A DNA stretch of 64,000 bases from Stenocarpella maydis (Eukaryota; Ascomycota; Sordariomycetes; Diaporthales; Diaporthaceae): positions 930-64,929 of the forward strand of contig NQMI01000039.1 of the NCBI GenBank assembly GCA_002270565.1. The letters run 5' to 3'. The notes below the pieces were generated by a model. It made no database searches. It saw only the letters and a program-made list of their open reading frames with translations, and had not been told where the DNA came from. Shown piece by piece: positions 12,807 to 24,200 of this stretch (positions are counted from its first letter, which is position 1; every line of letters begins with the position of its first letter). A program made the position numbers and the translations under genes.

Positions 12807-13013
12807 TGTTGGCTGGGTCACGTATTGCAATACGATTGGGGGTTATGGTTAAAATTCTCTATCTAGGAGTAGTGGGTGTAGTGGGCGTAGCCCGCCAGCT
12901 ATCTCGGGCTTATATAGAGGGTAGTGGTTGCTGAGTAAGCAACTACGTCCTCTGGCTACAGTATGGTGGTTGTAGCGCTAGCCCACCAGTGTGCTGTTGC
13001 ACACTGCTATTGC
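12807..13013 (-). repeat. Copia-1 LTR, right copy (5' LTR)
   Basis: This 207-bp partner of 5426-5634 is the 5' LTR in element orientation. Just inside it (minus strand) is CTGATCAGTAGTTGC, which could be a mutated primer-binding site, but I cannot assign the tRNA. Confidence 0.85.
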
Positions 13014-14000
13014 TATAATTTTATTAATTATTTACTTTTAGGTTTATGATATGCGTATTTAGTAAAACCTTACCTAATAAAAGGCAGAGTTATAAAAGTA
13101 TAATATATATAATATATAGACTTCTATATATTAGTAATATTTAGAAAGGAACTAGTTATATTATAGATTTTAAATAAATAGTGTTTTATAGAATAAAGTT
13201 TAGTAATTAAAATAATATATATTTTTCATTTTTTATTAAATATTAGCTAATTATAGTTATTTTAATAGCAGATTTTTGAAATTTAATCTCTTAAGCTAAT
13301 ATTTTTAAATGTAATATACTAAAATTTATATTACTTAAAAAGTTAAATAATAATTATTGAAATATAAGATTTAAATTAGAAAACTTTGCTCTATATAATC
13401 ATATTTCTTTTATATTTAATACATCATTACCTCATTATCTAGTATACTTATTAGTTTAAATTATATATATATATATATATATATAAATGTTAAGGGCTAT
13501 ATATACATATATATATATATTTATATTAAAATTCTAGTAAAAGATATACCTACTTAGTTAACTATAAGAATAATAAAAGCTAGAAATGAATTAAAAATAT
13601 ATAAATAAATGTAATTAATATTAATTAGAATTAAATTTTACTAATTATATACCTACTTAATAAAAGCTTACCTAATAAAAGGTATATTAAATAAGTTAAA
13701 GATATATTTACTTAATAGAAGGTATAAGTATTAACTATAGTATATGTATAGTTAGTAGCTATAATAGGACTATCTCTAGCTATAGCAGAGGTTTTAAGTA
13801 GGTAAAAGGAATCTTTTTTTTTTTTAAAAAAAAAAGGTACTAAATTTTATATAAGGCTGTATATAGAGTTATAATAATATATATATATATATATATGGCT
13901 AGTTGGTATATATATATATGTATATGTATATGGGAAAATCTGGTGTATATGTATATTTGTATATACTTTAATTTCACAACTCTGGCTGTACACAAGGAAT
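13014..14000. other. AT-rich spacer with TA microsatellites
   Basis: This stretch is almost only A and T, with (TA)n runs near 13464-13486, 13505-13520 and 13876-13895 and an abutting T10/A10 run near 13815. No coding potential is visible. It is typical of heavily RIP-mutated repeat DNA. Confidence 0.7.
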
Positions 14001-14690
14001 TTTAGCTCTAGGTGGGCGTATGCAAATCCTTGGGTGGGCATACGGAAAAAGCTGGGTGGACATAGGTTTACTGCCCCCAACGTGCCAAGTCCACATCATG
14101 GAGAACCTGGCTGTCGGCTCAGCGCCGTGGATAAGGGGAGCTTAAGATGCGCTGCATTAGCCTCCGCAGCCACACTCGTAGGTGGCAACAAAGTTTATAG
14201 AAGCAGCTTTAAGTTGCCACAAATAGAGTTGCGTTGCGTATAGCAAAAGTAATATATGTAACCGAAACTATTGACGCCCCATTTGGTCGGCACGTGTATA
14301 TTTGGCATCATTAGTGGAACCAGTCTCAGACCAGGACTGTGACTGACTTTAGGGTCTATACTCTTATGAAAACGCATTCTGAAGCGCGCCTACGACCTGC
14401 AATTCTCGCTCGCCGTATTATGCAAGTCTTCTATCTCCTGAACGGCCAGAAACGAACGCGGCCCCCTCGTGAAATTTCTTTCGCAGGGACTGAGCTGAAG
14501 AGCCACGGCGTTCATGTGTCCAATATCATCACTACAGTCCGCATATGGCAGTAAGTGGAGGGGGTTCGCCGGAGGAGCAAGCGGAACGAGTGACGAAACA
14601 AACACAAGTCGGGGGAAATCGCACTTTTGTCTGGTCTATCCGAGTTCATCCTGATACTGCCTTGTCACTCTCTGTTGAGTCTCCGTTAGA
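14001..14690. other. Mixed-composition intergenic DNA
   Basis: Composition returns to gene-like levels, but no open frame here looks like a real protein. It ends at the stop codon of the aspartate-semialdehyde dehydrogenase gene and may contain its 3' UTR. Confidence 0.4.
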
Positions 14691-15999
14691 CTAGATGTAG
14701 CCTTTCAACGTAGCAGCCTCGGCGTTCAATATCGAGGAACCAGCAGCTCCGATGACGGCTGGGCAGACTCGTCAGTCTTGAACACTCCAAAGCAGGGAAG
14801 TTTATCATGGACTCACTATTATGGCTCAATGCAGCGAATTTGAGGTCGAAGATCCCGCTCTCATCCTCCCTCACGCGGCCCACACTGACAGTGTAACCCC
14901 TGGACAGCTCACGGTCCAGCCTGGGCTGCGGCCGGTCCGGCTGGTCGTCGCCAAACACCTTGATACTCGGCTTCGGCGCCGAGGGGCAGCCAAGCTTCTC
15001 AACATCGCTCACGTAGCCGCTCAGCGCCTCGCGGACCTCATCCGCGCTGGGCGGCGGCCTCTTGGCGAAGCGCAGCGACACGCAGGCGACGTGGCCGTCC
15101 AGGACGGGCACGCGGTTGCACGAGGCGGAGACCTTGAGGCTCTTGAGCTCCTCGAAGGCTGTGGCGTCAGCGTTGATGCCGCCCAGGATCTTTTGCGCCT
15201 CCGTCTCCAGCTTTTCCTCCTCGCCCGAGATGAAGGGCACGACGTTGTCGATGATGTCCATGGAGCTCACGCCCGGGTAGCCTGCGCCGCTGACGGCCTG
15301 CAAGGTGACGACGGAGACGGTCTCGATGGGACCGAAGCGGGCCTGCATGGCCGCGAAGGGAATGACGAGGCCGATGACGGCACAGTTGCTGTTGCAGACG
15401 AGGAAGCCCTTCTCGAGGTTGTGCTGCTTGCGCTGGTGAGGGATCAGAGAGAGGTGAGACAAGTTGACCGTGGGGACCACGAGGGGCACGAGGGGATCGC
15501 GGCGGTAATTCTTCGCGTTAGAGAAGACTGCGAGGTTGGCCTTGAGGAAGTCCATCTCTGTTTGGGGTTTGCGCCCGGCTTGGTCAGCTTATGCTTCATG
15601 CCGGCGGTGGGGAGGCGAGGGCGCTCTGCGTACCAACGTCTCCTGCTATGTTGGAGTCCAGGCCACTGAAGATTATATCACATTCCTTGAACTCGCTCGA
15701 CTTGCACTCCTTGACGATCAGGTCGCCCACGTCCCCCATTGGGGTGGACTGCTTCCACTTGACGGCATCGCGGTACTTCTTGCCTGCAGATTGCGGAGAT
15801 GCGCCGACGGCGACAAGCTTAAGGAAGGGGTGGTTTTGCAGGAGGAGGATGAAGCGCTGGCCGACCGAGCCAGTTGCACCCAGGACACCTATATCAAGGG
15901 CGAATTAGCCCAACATTTTGTTCTGTAGAAATCGAGGTATGGTGACGCTGGGTCGGCCGAGGACGAACCGCACTTCTTTTCCGGGAATTGTGTCGCCAT
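14691..15999 (-). CDS. hom2: Aspartate-semialdehyde dehydrogenase, 4 exons
   Basis: The enzyme reduces aspartyl-4-phosphate to aspartate semialdehyde with NADPH, in threonine and methionine synthesis. Exons: 15999-15969, 15888-15634, 15557-14817, 14758-14691; introns of 80, 76 and 58 nt. Joined, they give 364 aa, the usual fungal length. Visible motifs: NADP-binding [13 protein letters not shown] (11-23), catalytic Cys in SNCAVIG (C154), NRVPVLDGH with the acid-base His (H251), and the C-terminal [16 protein letters not shown], which appears only when the third intron is removed. The internal block [20 protein letters not shown] is typical. The first intron has a weak donor (GTTCGT), so exon 1 is the least certain part. 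The gene is intact although flanked by decayed transposons on both sides. Confidence 0.93.
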
Positions 16000-16678
16000 G
16001 ATGGTTTGAAGCGCCCGATCACACTGTAAATACCGTGGGCAAAGGAACAATGATATCTCGGTCATGCAATTGGCTAGTGTTGAGAAGTTCTGAAGAGTGC
16101 GCGCACAAGAGTTCGAGATGTGATTTGCACACCCGTCCTTGGTCGTTCTCAGTCATACCACCATCAAAAAACAATCCCGCTATCGGAGGGGGGTCGTCTT
16201 TTGGCGTGGGGCATGCAGCCCACCCTTGGCTGCGGTGATCCAGGCCGCAGCCCCTGGCGCCCTGTGGCTTTAAATCGACATCTGCACATACCTGCAGTCC
16301 GAGACTTACTACATATCCACAATCCATCCATAACAACACATCCACACATCATCCAAGGCTCCATTGCCAGGCGTATATATTGGTTTGTTAGCCATAGGTT
16401 TATACTCTTTAAAATATATAACATAATAATATCAGGGGTGAAATAAGGAGTTATAAAAGTAAGATTTAGGATTTATAAGAAAGAGTAAAAGCATATGCCG
16501 TATAATATATTAATATATACTTTATTCATATAAGTACTAGTCTTTAATTTTAAAAGAAATAGAATATTTCGTATAAGTTATATAATCCTAAATATATTTT
16601 CCTAAAGATTATTATAAAGAAGAGATATTTTTAATAAATACTTATTATTACTTATAAACTTAAATACTCTTAATATAT
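16000..16678. other. ASADH promoter region passing into AT-rich DNA
   Basis: The first 380 bases have unique, gene-like composition and must hold the promoter of the aspartate-semialdehyde dehydrogenase gene. From about 16380 the sequence becomes strongly AT-rich up to the LTR at 16679. I see no gene. Confidence 0.5.
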
Positions 16679-17270
16679 TGTTAAACGGAACCGCTCAGCA
16701 GGGCGTTGGTACTCCGTGCAAGGAGTTACCCTAGACTTTGTTGTAAGGAGTTACCCTAGACTTCCTAGCAAGGAGTTACCCTAGACTTGCGAGTCAGGCG
16801 ATTTTCGCTAAGTACGCCCAGTGCGTGCGTGACGCAAGATGAGTTTGGTGGCCGTGAGTCGATTATTTTGGCCTGCATTTGCACCTTAATTCAGACCTCT
16901 GCATTACCCTTATTTCTTACCCAAAAAGTATATGACCTAGTGCATTGGATAGCTTGATTTCTGAAGTTTATATGTACTTAATTTGGGTATTGCTAGGGCT
17001 ATGGTTGGCTGGTTGCTTAGAACCAAAGATGGTGTGTTGGAAGGGCGAATTTTCCGGCATTTGCAAATTTGCACCAGAGCCGACCGCAGCGTGCCCAGGG
17101 GTGAGACGACGTCGGAGGGTATATAAGGAGGGCTTACAGAAGCCCAACTTAATTCAATACAAAGTTGTCCAGACCATTGTCAATCGTCCCAATTCGCCTC
17201 AGAGCACCACACTGCGACCCTGCCGAAACACACGCTGAACTGAATGCTATTCTATAGCACAAATTCATCA
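16679..17270 (+). repeat. Copia-2 LTR, copy A (592 bp)
   Basis: This repeat starts TGTTAAACGG and ends AATTCATCA (TG..CA). The same 592-bp unit recurs at 51613-52204 and, inverted, at 54244-54835, with altered copies at 24644, 25295 and 50690. It contains three tandem 26-bp units built on AAGGAGTTACCCTAGACTT and a TATA-like GGGTATATAAGG near 17117-17128, followed by the presumed transcription start region. Copy A is nearly free of RIP-type changes. Its right flank runs into an NNN gap at 17273-17275, so whether it was the 5' LTR of the element ending at 24643 cannot be proved. Confidence 0.85.
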
Positions 17271-17272
17271 GA

Positions 17273-17275
17273 NNN
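17273..17275. other. Assembly gap (NNN) right after LTR copy A
   Basis: Three undetermined bases follow the LTR by two bases. Sequence on the two sides need not be adjacent in the genome. Confidence 0.95.
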
Positions 17276-17462
17276 CTTCTTACCCTTTCCCTTCTCTTCT
17301 TGGCTTAATTAAGGAGGAGAAGATATAGTGATGGTAAAGCTTATCTAATTAGAGAGGCTTAATGATTTGATAATAAGATTAATAATTAATAGTTAATGAT
17401 GCTATTAGGGGGAAGTTGAAGAAAAGGATTAGTAGGGGAAAAGCAACTTTAAATATAAAAAG

Positions 17463-17605
17463 TTAGAAAGGGGAGCTCTTATTAGAAGTATTTAAAGTAG
17501 CAAAGGTTGCTACCTGATAGAAAAGGGAAGGAAGTTAAGTGATTCACTAGCTTGAGTGATTCACCTATCTTAAGGCTCCCCTTCTAATAAAAGCCCACCT
17601 TTCTG
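17463..17605. repeat. Imperfect inverted repeat with GTGATTCAC pair
   Basis: Arms at about 17463-17489 and 17579-17605 are imperfect inverted copies (CTTATTAGAAG against CTTCTAATAAAAG). Between them lies a direct pair of GTGATTCAC at about 17541-17566. It sits about 200 bases upstream of the start of the Ulp1-like gene. It may be a transposon terminus or a promoter-proximal hairpin; I found no matching terminus downstream. Confidence 0.4.
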
Positions 17606-18607
17606 CTATAACCTCCAACCCAACTACTTCTTTTATAACCACTATACCTTGGCTAATCTCTAATTAGTATAGTATAACTTGCATTATTAAGACTTAAAAG
17701 CTACTATAACTATTAACCTCTACCCTTAAAACTTATTACCTCCCCTCTGTTACCTAATTTCTCCTTACCTTAGCACCCTTTTCCCTGGTCTGACTAATTA
17801 GAAAGATGTCTTCCTTAAGCTAGCAAATGATAAAGAAAGGTAAGGGAAAGAAGAAGGGATCCCCGTTGATTTAGTTTACGGCTATCAATAGTCTAAAAGG
17901 CTAAGTCAGCCCCATAAACGATCCCGACGCCCCCGTGCCTACTGTTGAGTACCCAGACCCTTCTGATTAGGTTGGCCTTGAAGCACGACTTTTAGCGTTG
18001 CCCTTTATTATGAATTTTGATGATATCAACCCTGTATGGTAGCTGAGATTTCCTAACTTATGCGACGTTTGTAATTAAGGAAACTGGGATTACGGAGCTA
18101 GTGCAAACCTAATAAAAGATCCATTTAAAACCAGAATCCTTAATAACGGGTTAGCACTCTCTCAAGCTTTTAATATATCAGACCTTTTAGTGCAACCATT
18201 ATTCTTTTAGAACTAAAAATGGGGGCATAGTGATCATGTATAGCGGGTGGTGGATATATATTTTAAGGGCATTAATCCCTATCCTTAGTTTAGAGACCCC
18301 CCTGGGCAGAAGAACCTATTTGGCACTTATTATAGCGACTTCCTTATAACCCTTTATAATGCAGAAGGTCTCCTAGCTTAAGAGGCGTGCCTGTATACTG
18401 ATTATATTCTGGGGCTTATTAATTAGCAGCTAATTAATTTTAGCAACCTAGTTTTTATAGTGCCTATAACCTATAATGTTAATGGAGAACCCCCTAGATT
18501 GTAGAGATACTACTTACTAAAGGATAGCTAGAGGTTTATTATCTAAGTTATATATACCCTAGGCCATTAGGTATTAAGCATCTTTAATAAAAATACTAAA
18601 TGACTCA

Positions 18608-18890
18608 GTATAATTAATACTCATCCTGATTAGAGAACTTATAATAGGATATACCCCTGTATAAGGGATTATATTGCATACTTCCTTACCCTTAGGCTAC
18701 CTAAAGGATTCTTAAAACAGGCATGCATGGCGGTCCAAGTGAAGGTTATGCTGTAGCTGGGATTAACTACCTGTGGACTCCTTATAGCTACCTATATTGC
18801 CTTTTTCTTCTGAGAAAATTGTGGAAAGAATGGCTGGGAGTTCAGAGACTAGATTAAGATCAGGCTGCTTGAATCCGCCCCTCCTAGCTT
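18608..18890 (+). repeat. 283-bp unit, RIP-mutated copy before N
   Basis: This segment is the same length as 18892-19174 and differs by transitions only, almost all giving T or A in this copy. It ends directly at the N at 18891. It is best read as the overlapping end of a contig from a different, mutated copy of the same element. Confidence 0.85.
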
Positions 18891-18891
18891 N

Positions 18892-19174
18892 GTATAATCG
18901 ACACTCATCCTGATCGGAGAACTCGTGATAGGATGTACCCCCGTATAAGGGACTGCGTTGCATACTTCCTTACCCTTGGGCTACCTGAAGGATTCTCAAA
19001 ACAGGCATGCACGGCGATCCAAGTGAAGGTCACGCCGCAGCTGGGATCAACTGCCTGTGGACTCCTTGTGGCCACCTATGTTGCCTTTTTCTTCCGGGAG
19101 AATCGTGGAAAGAATGGCTGGGAGTTCGGAGACTGGATCAAGACCAGGCTGCTCGAATCCGCCCCTCCTGGCTT
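18892..19174 (+). repeat. 283-bp unit, unmutated copy after N
   Basis: This is the partner of 18608-18890, starting at the base after the N. It keeps the open frame and the protease Asp, Gln and Cys codons that are lost or stopped in the first copy (Asp to Asn, Gln to TAG). Confidence 0.85.
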
Positions 19175-19748
19175 GCCCGCTGAGAAAGCCTTGGCTCTTG
19201 TCTGGGGTTTTGCTATCCGATCGGAAATCAATGGATCCGGGCGTCCGATCAGGGGCGTCCAGAATACTCCAGTCATCAGCTATGACAAGTATGAGAGGCT
19301 CGTGGCAGGAAAGAATGTCGTGTACTCTCAAGCCGACATCTTAGGGATGAATAAGGGGGAGACCAAGTATTGCGCCACACCCGGTGTGGGATCAGAACCG
19401 GGACAAAATCTGCTGGGCTTCCTTACAGCGAGATTTAACAAGGCTGATCTTTCGAGGCCTACTGACGTCCGGACTTCTAGGTCGAGCAAAACTCCTATTG
19501 CCCCTAATAGCTTGAAGAACCGGCCACCTATCCTGACATCTAAGACACCTGGTGCGGCCGTGAAGGATCTAATCATGATATCTAGGCTTGGACTTCACAA
19601 GGACCCGTCCAAGACACCTAAGCCTCTACCTCAGGCAGATGGGGCATGGATATATGGAGAAGATGGTCTTGGGACACTGAGTAAAGCAAGAACTGCTCTA
19701 TAAACGCCTGATTAAAGTAGGGCCGGAATGCTATAGGGTAACCCTATT

Positions 19749-20517
19749 AAACTTCTCTTGCGGTAGATATTAGAGGTAAGCATTAGGAATATATCCCTAG
19801 GAGGAAATATAAATATAGGTAGGATGACCCTTAAGTGATCGGATATCTCAAGGTCTTCATTATCATCTCTATCCTCTATTCCGGCTATGCTACCACTATA
19901 TTGCCCATCACCCGCCGTAATAAGAATCATAATGATTCAGGAGTACAACCAGAATGCAAGCAAGTAGGTAGGGACTAAGGAAGCAAATTGCTAGGTTCCC
20001 ATATTAGCGATTAGTAACAGCCATTAATCCTGGGCTTATAAAAAGGCAGCTAAGCGAGAGGAGAAGGATTGCAGACCGAGCATGCTATAGTAGAATGAGA
20101 GTAGGGATAAGCAGGCTAGGAATTAAGAGCTATAAAGGGTCTAATAAAGCTGAATTCGGGTGGCTTATCTAATTAGAGGAGGAAAGTAATTTTAGTTATT
20201 TCGGGCGGACTATTGCTTATTCTTTATAATGGTCTGGAAAGGGGTGTGTTCTAGGGTTTAGGGGAACCAGTATGTTTTGGAATCTAGAGGAAAACCAGCC
20301 TTAGCATCCTCCCCCCCCTCCCTCTAAGGCTATAAGAAGGGGCCTTCCTGTATTGCTTTTGAGAAATTTCTAGTTCTAGAGAATCAATCTTTTTATACCC
20401 TGTGAATTTATATCTATCAGATATATATGTGTGTATTATGAAACTATTTCTTGTGCTCTCTTTTTCTGCCTCTTCTTTTTGGTACCCTCTATTCCCCTTA
20501 TAACTCTCCTATCGCGT
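19749..20517 (+). repeat. 769-bp unit, first copy before N
   Basis: This segment runs from AAACTTCTCTTG to ATCGCGT and ends at the N at 20518. The unit at 20519-21287 has the same ends and length. The two are near identical apart from transitions, mostly in the first 450 bases. The unit includes AAAAAGGC, a run of C8, and a TATAAGAAGGGG stretch; it has no coding potential and could be an LTR or untranslated leader. Confidence 0.8.
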
Positions 20518-20518
20518 N

Positions 20519-21287
20519 AAACTTCTCTTGTGGCAGATATTAGAGGCAAGTATTAGGAATATATCCCTAGGAGGAAACATAAATATAGGTAGGATAACCC
20601 CTGAGTGATTGGGTATCTTAAGGTCTTTATCATTATCTTTATTCTTTATTTTAGCTATGCTACCACTATATTGCCTATTGCCTGCTATAATAAGAATTAT
20701 AATGATTTAGGAGTATAACCGGAATGTAAGTAAGTAGGTGGGGATTGAGGAAGTAAATTGCTGGGTTCTTATGCTAGCAATTAGTAATAGCTATTAATCC
20801 TGGGCTTATAAAAAGGCGGTTAAGTGAGAGGAGAAGGATTGCAGATTAAGTATACTGTAGTAGAATGAGAGTAGGGATGAGTGGGCTAGAAATTAAGAGC
20901 TATAAAGGGTCCAATAGAGCTGAATTCGGGTGGCTTATCTGATTAGAGGAGGAAAGTAATTTTGGTTGTTTTGGGCGGACTATTGCTTATTCTTTATAAT
21001 GGTCTGGAAAGGGGTGTGTTCTAGGGTTTAGGGGAACCAGTATGTTTTGGAATCTAGAGGAAAACCAGCCTTAGCATCCTCCCCCCCCTCCCTCTAAGGC
21101 TATAAGAAGGGGCCTTCCTGTATTGCTTTTGAGAAATTTCTAGTTCTAGAGAATCAATCTTTTTATACCCTGTGAATTTATATCTATCAGATATATATGT
21201 GTGTATTATGAAACTATTTCTTGTGCTCTCTTTTTCTGCCTCTTCTTTTTGGTACCCTCTATTCCCCTTATAACTCTCCTATCGCGT
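20519..21287 (+). repeat. 769-bp unit, second copy after N
   Basis: This is the second copy of the 19749-20517 unit. It continues without a break into the copia-2 coding relic, so this copy is the one truly joined to the downstream element. Confidence 0.8.
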
Positions 21288-24200
21288 TATGGGCTCCTCT
21301 TCTTGCCTTCCACGCTCCTCTTGGGGTGGTTGCTTGATCTGGGCTCTGGCAGAACGTGTGCCTTTTTGTGTGTGTGGAGGTTTTGTCCTCTCGCTCTCCC
21401 CTCTGGGCCCGTTTTCAGCATTGCCTAATTCTGAGTTATAGGGTCTTCCGGTATGGGTCCCTCGCATGCCCCCTTCTATAGGTCCTTCCCCGTGGGTAGA
21501 ACCGCCTGTAGGAAATAGGAGGGATAGGGCTACAGAGGACCTAGAAGATCTTCTTTTAAAAGGCCTCTTGCCTTCTAAGAAAGCCACTAGACCTTCTAAA
21601 GGGTCCCCTAAGCTACTCAAACTAGCTTATCTCTAGTATAAGAGATTAGGGTATATTGGTCTTTATCTGCTAAAGAAGATAGCTAAAATAACCCAGGGGT
21701 GCCTAATTTTAATTTAATCTTAAAAGGGGATTTTCTATATCTAGCTTATAATAAGGCTAAGGCTATCATAAGCTAAATTATAAGCCTATTAATAATCTAG
21801 AGGGTATATTAGACTCTTTAGAAGGGGATACCTTTTCTATTAAGCCTATGCCTTATAATAAGTGCCCTATTAGGCTACTAATAGTAAATAGAAAATCTAG
21901 GTTTAGGTAGCTTTTCCTGCTAAGAAATCAAGATAGGGACCTAATAATGGATACTATTAAGGGCTTCTTTAGGTCCTTAAAGGCCCTATTTGGGCAGTAC
22001 CCTAGGGCTTCCATTTAATGGCGGGAAGGAGATAAGTGCCCAGCTACAGGCCTGGCTACAGCATAAGGGCATAGCCTTTTCAACAAGTAGCCCCTATATT
22101 CACAAGCAAAACGGTCTAATAGAACGCTCCATTCAAGTAATTCTAGACCATCTTAAGGCTACTATGCTTGCTGCAGGCCTACCACTATATCTATAGTGTT
22201 TTATTATACCTGCCGTACTTAAGTTAGTTAACTCAACTGCCCTAACAAATAGGACCTTACAGCCTATCAAGAGCTATACGATGGGCTAGAGCCCTCTAAA
22301 ACCCACAAACCACTGCTAAAGCAGTACAGGGTTATAGGGGCTCGCTATAAGGTCTTCCTGCCTAAAGAAAAGCATCAGAAGGGCTACAAGCTAGCCCCAA
22401 GGCTGAGACGGGCTATTTGCTAGCGGTATTAGGGAACAATACATACCAAGTATATATCCCTAAACAGCATACTATTCTAAAGACCTCTATTCTCAAGATT
22501 TATAAGGAATTAAGCAGTATAGATACTGGTAGCAGTTTTGGGCCAGAAGGGGTATTAGAGGGTCCCCTAACCCTCTAGATAGGGATATAGACCCTACAAC
22601 CGCTATACCTGCTGGGTCTCAAATAGACCCCCCAGAAGAGCCTCTCTCAGGCTTACCTGCACTCACTGCAAAAGGGGACCCCACTATAGATTCCGGGGAA
22701 TTAGATATATAGGGCCTAATTTAGGCCCTACAAAGTCGTCCCCAGAGGGTATAGGGCTAACTCTACCTAAAGAAATGGACCTATTATACGCCAAACAGAT
22801 TGTCTACTCTATTTTCAAAGAGCACCCAAATAGCTTTTGTACTACAAACGCTGCAGGCCCCCAGACCTGGAAACAGGTGCTAAAAGCCCTAAAGGGCGAA
22901 ATGGCTATAGGCGATCTATAGCGAATTTAAGCAATTAATTTTACAAAATATTAAATTTTAGCTATCAAATGAGCTTCCAGAAGGTTAAAAGCCTATAACC
23001 AGTTGATTAGTCCTATAAGAAAAAAAGGATAAGAATAATAGGGTCTTTAAATTCAAAGCCTAATTAGTAGTTAGAGGATTCCAATAGAGGAAAGGGGTAG
23101 ATTTTACCGAGACCTTCACCTTAACCTTTAGCCCTCCTACCTGGAGGGTACTACTAGCACTAGCTACTATTCTTAACTGGGAAATCAAGCAGATCAATTT
23201 TATAGGTACCTTCTTAAATAGTATGCTGAAAGAATAGATCTTTATAGAGCTTCTAGAGGGGTTTAAAGAATTTGCAGCCTAAGCTAGTAGCTAAATTTAA
23301 TAGCTATTAGCTAGGGCTGGCTATAACCCCTTTACTCAGCAGATAATTTGGCTAAATAAAGCTCTATATGGCCTAAAGCAGGCCCCTAGGGAGTAGCAAC
23401 AGATAGTTATTAACCTTTTGAAAGGTCTAGGCTTCAAACCGCTACTCCCAGACTCTGCTGTCTTCTACAGTAGGGCGTCAGGCCTATTTATAGTGTCCTA
23501 CATTAACGACTGCCTAATAATAGGGCTGTCTCTAATTCAGGCCCTAAAAGCTAAATCTTAAGGCATATGCTATAGAAGATAGGGGCCCTGCAAGCTTCTT
23601 TCTAGGTGTTCGAATTATTAGGGACCGCCCTAACCGAACCCTATAGCTCTCTTAGAGCCAGTATATTGAGGAAGCTATTAGAACCTTCAACTTAGAGGGT
23701 TCTAGGCCTATTTCAGTTCCTCTCTAGCCAAACTTAGTTAACTTAGGCCCTATTAAAGGGCCTATACTTAACCGAATTCAATATACATGCTTCCAGGCTA
23801 TAGTGGGTATCACTATATATTTAGTTACCCAAACTAGGCCTAATATCAGCTTCCCAGTCTAATAGCTAGCTAGAGCCTTCCAAGTATCTAAATCTTAGCA
23901 TTTAGTAGCTACACAGAACCTATTTAGGTACTTAAAAGCTATTAATATCTTGCTATTAGGTATTCTGCTAGGAGGGCCTTAAAGACTCCCTGTAGAGCTC
24001 TCTCCTAGAGCCTATAGGCTATTCTAATAGCAATTATACTGGGGATAAGGCCTCCTTAAAATCAACGTATGGGTATATATTAACCCTAGGTGGAGGGCCC
24101 ATTTCCTGGAAATTAAAGTAAGGAAGTACTATAGCATTATTAACGCTAGAGGCTGAATTTATAGGGCTTATAGAAGCTACTCGGGAAATCTAGTTGCTTT

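Larger units (their letters stand above)
5426..13013 (-). mobile_element. Ty1/copia LTR retrotransposon, decayed, minus strand
   Basis: Two direct repeats of about 208 bp, both beginning TGTTGGCTGGG on the plus strand, enclose about 7.2 kb. Read on the minus strand each ends in CA. The interior holds copia gag and pol on the minus strand: gag near 12.7-11.2 kb, a zinc-knuckle remnant near 10.6 kb, reverse transcriptase near 8.2 kb and RNase H near 7.5 kb, in the order Gag-PR-INT-RT-RH. A purine-rich stretch (GCAAAAGAAAAGACTG) borders the 3' LTR and could be the polypurine tract. No clear 5-bp target duplication is visible. Stops in every gene mark it as dead. Confidence 0.85.
17806..19703 (+). 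pseudogene. Decayed mobile-element gene with Ulp1/C48-like protease signature
   Basis: A single frame starts at ATG 17806 and reads to TAA at 19701-19703 if one copy of the 283-bp duplication (18608-18890) and the N at 18891 are skipped; 17806-18607 plus 18892-19703 is 1614 nt, 538 codons. The first half has many TAG/TAA/TGA where Gln, Trp or Arg codons are expected; the second half, 18892-19703, has none. Cysteine-protease residues in C48 order are visible: His in GH-(W)-VL (18565-18567; the Trp is now TAG), Asp in IIDTHPD (18900-18902), Gln in TPQLGSTACG (19038-19040) and Cys in the same motif (19056-19058). The Lys-rich N-terminus and the last 200 residues match nothing I know. Ulp1-like proteases occur in some eukaryotic transposons; its role here is inference. 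Confidence 0.55.

Noticed and set aside
16945..17238. 97-aa open frame repeated nearly unchanged at 51879-52172
   Set aside because: It lies wholly inside the copia-2 LTR, and its conservation is that of the LTR itself. It contains the TATA-like box and is disrupted in the other LTR copies.
21201..21620. Open frames on both strands at the start of the copia-2 pol remnant
   Set aside because: They overlap each other and the untranslated leader-like repeat. The readable copia motifs begin later, at about 21620.
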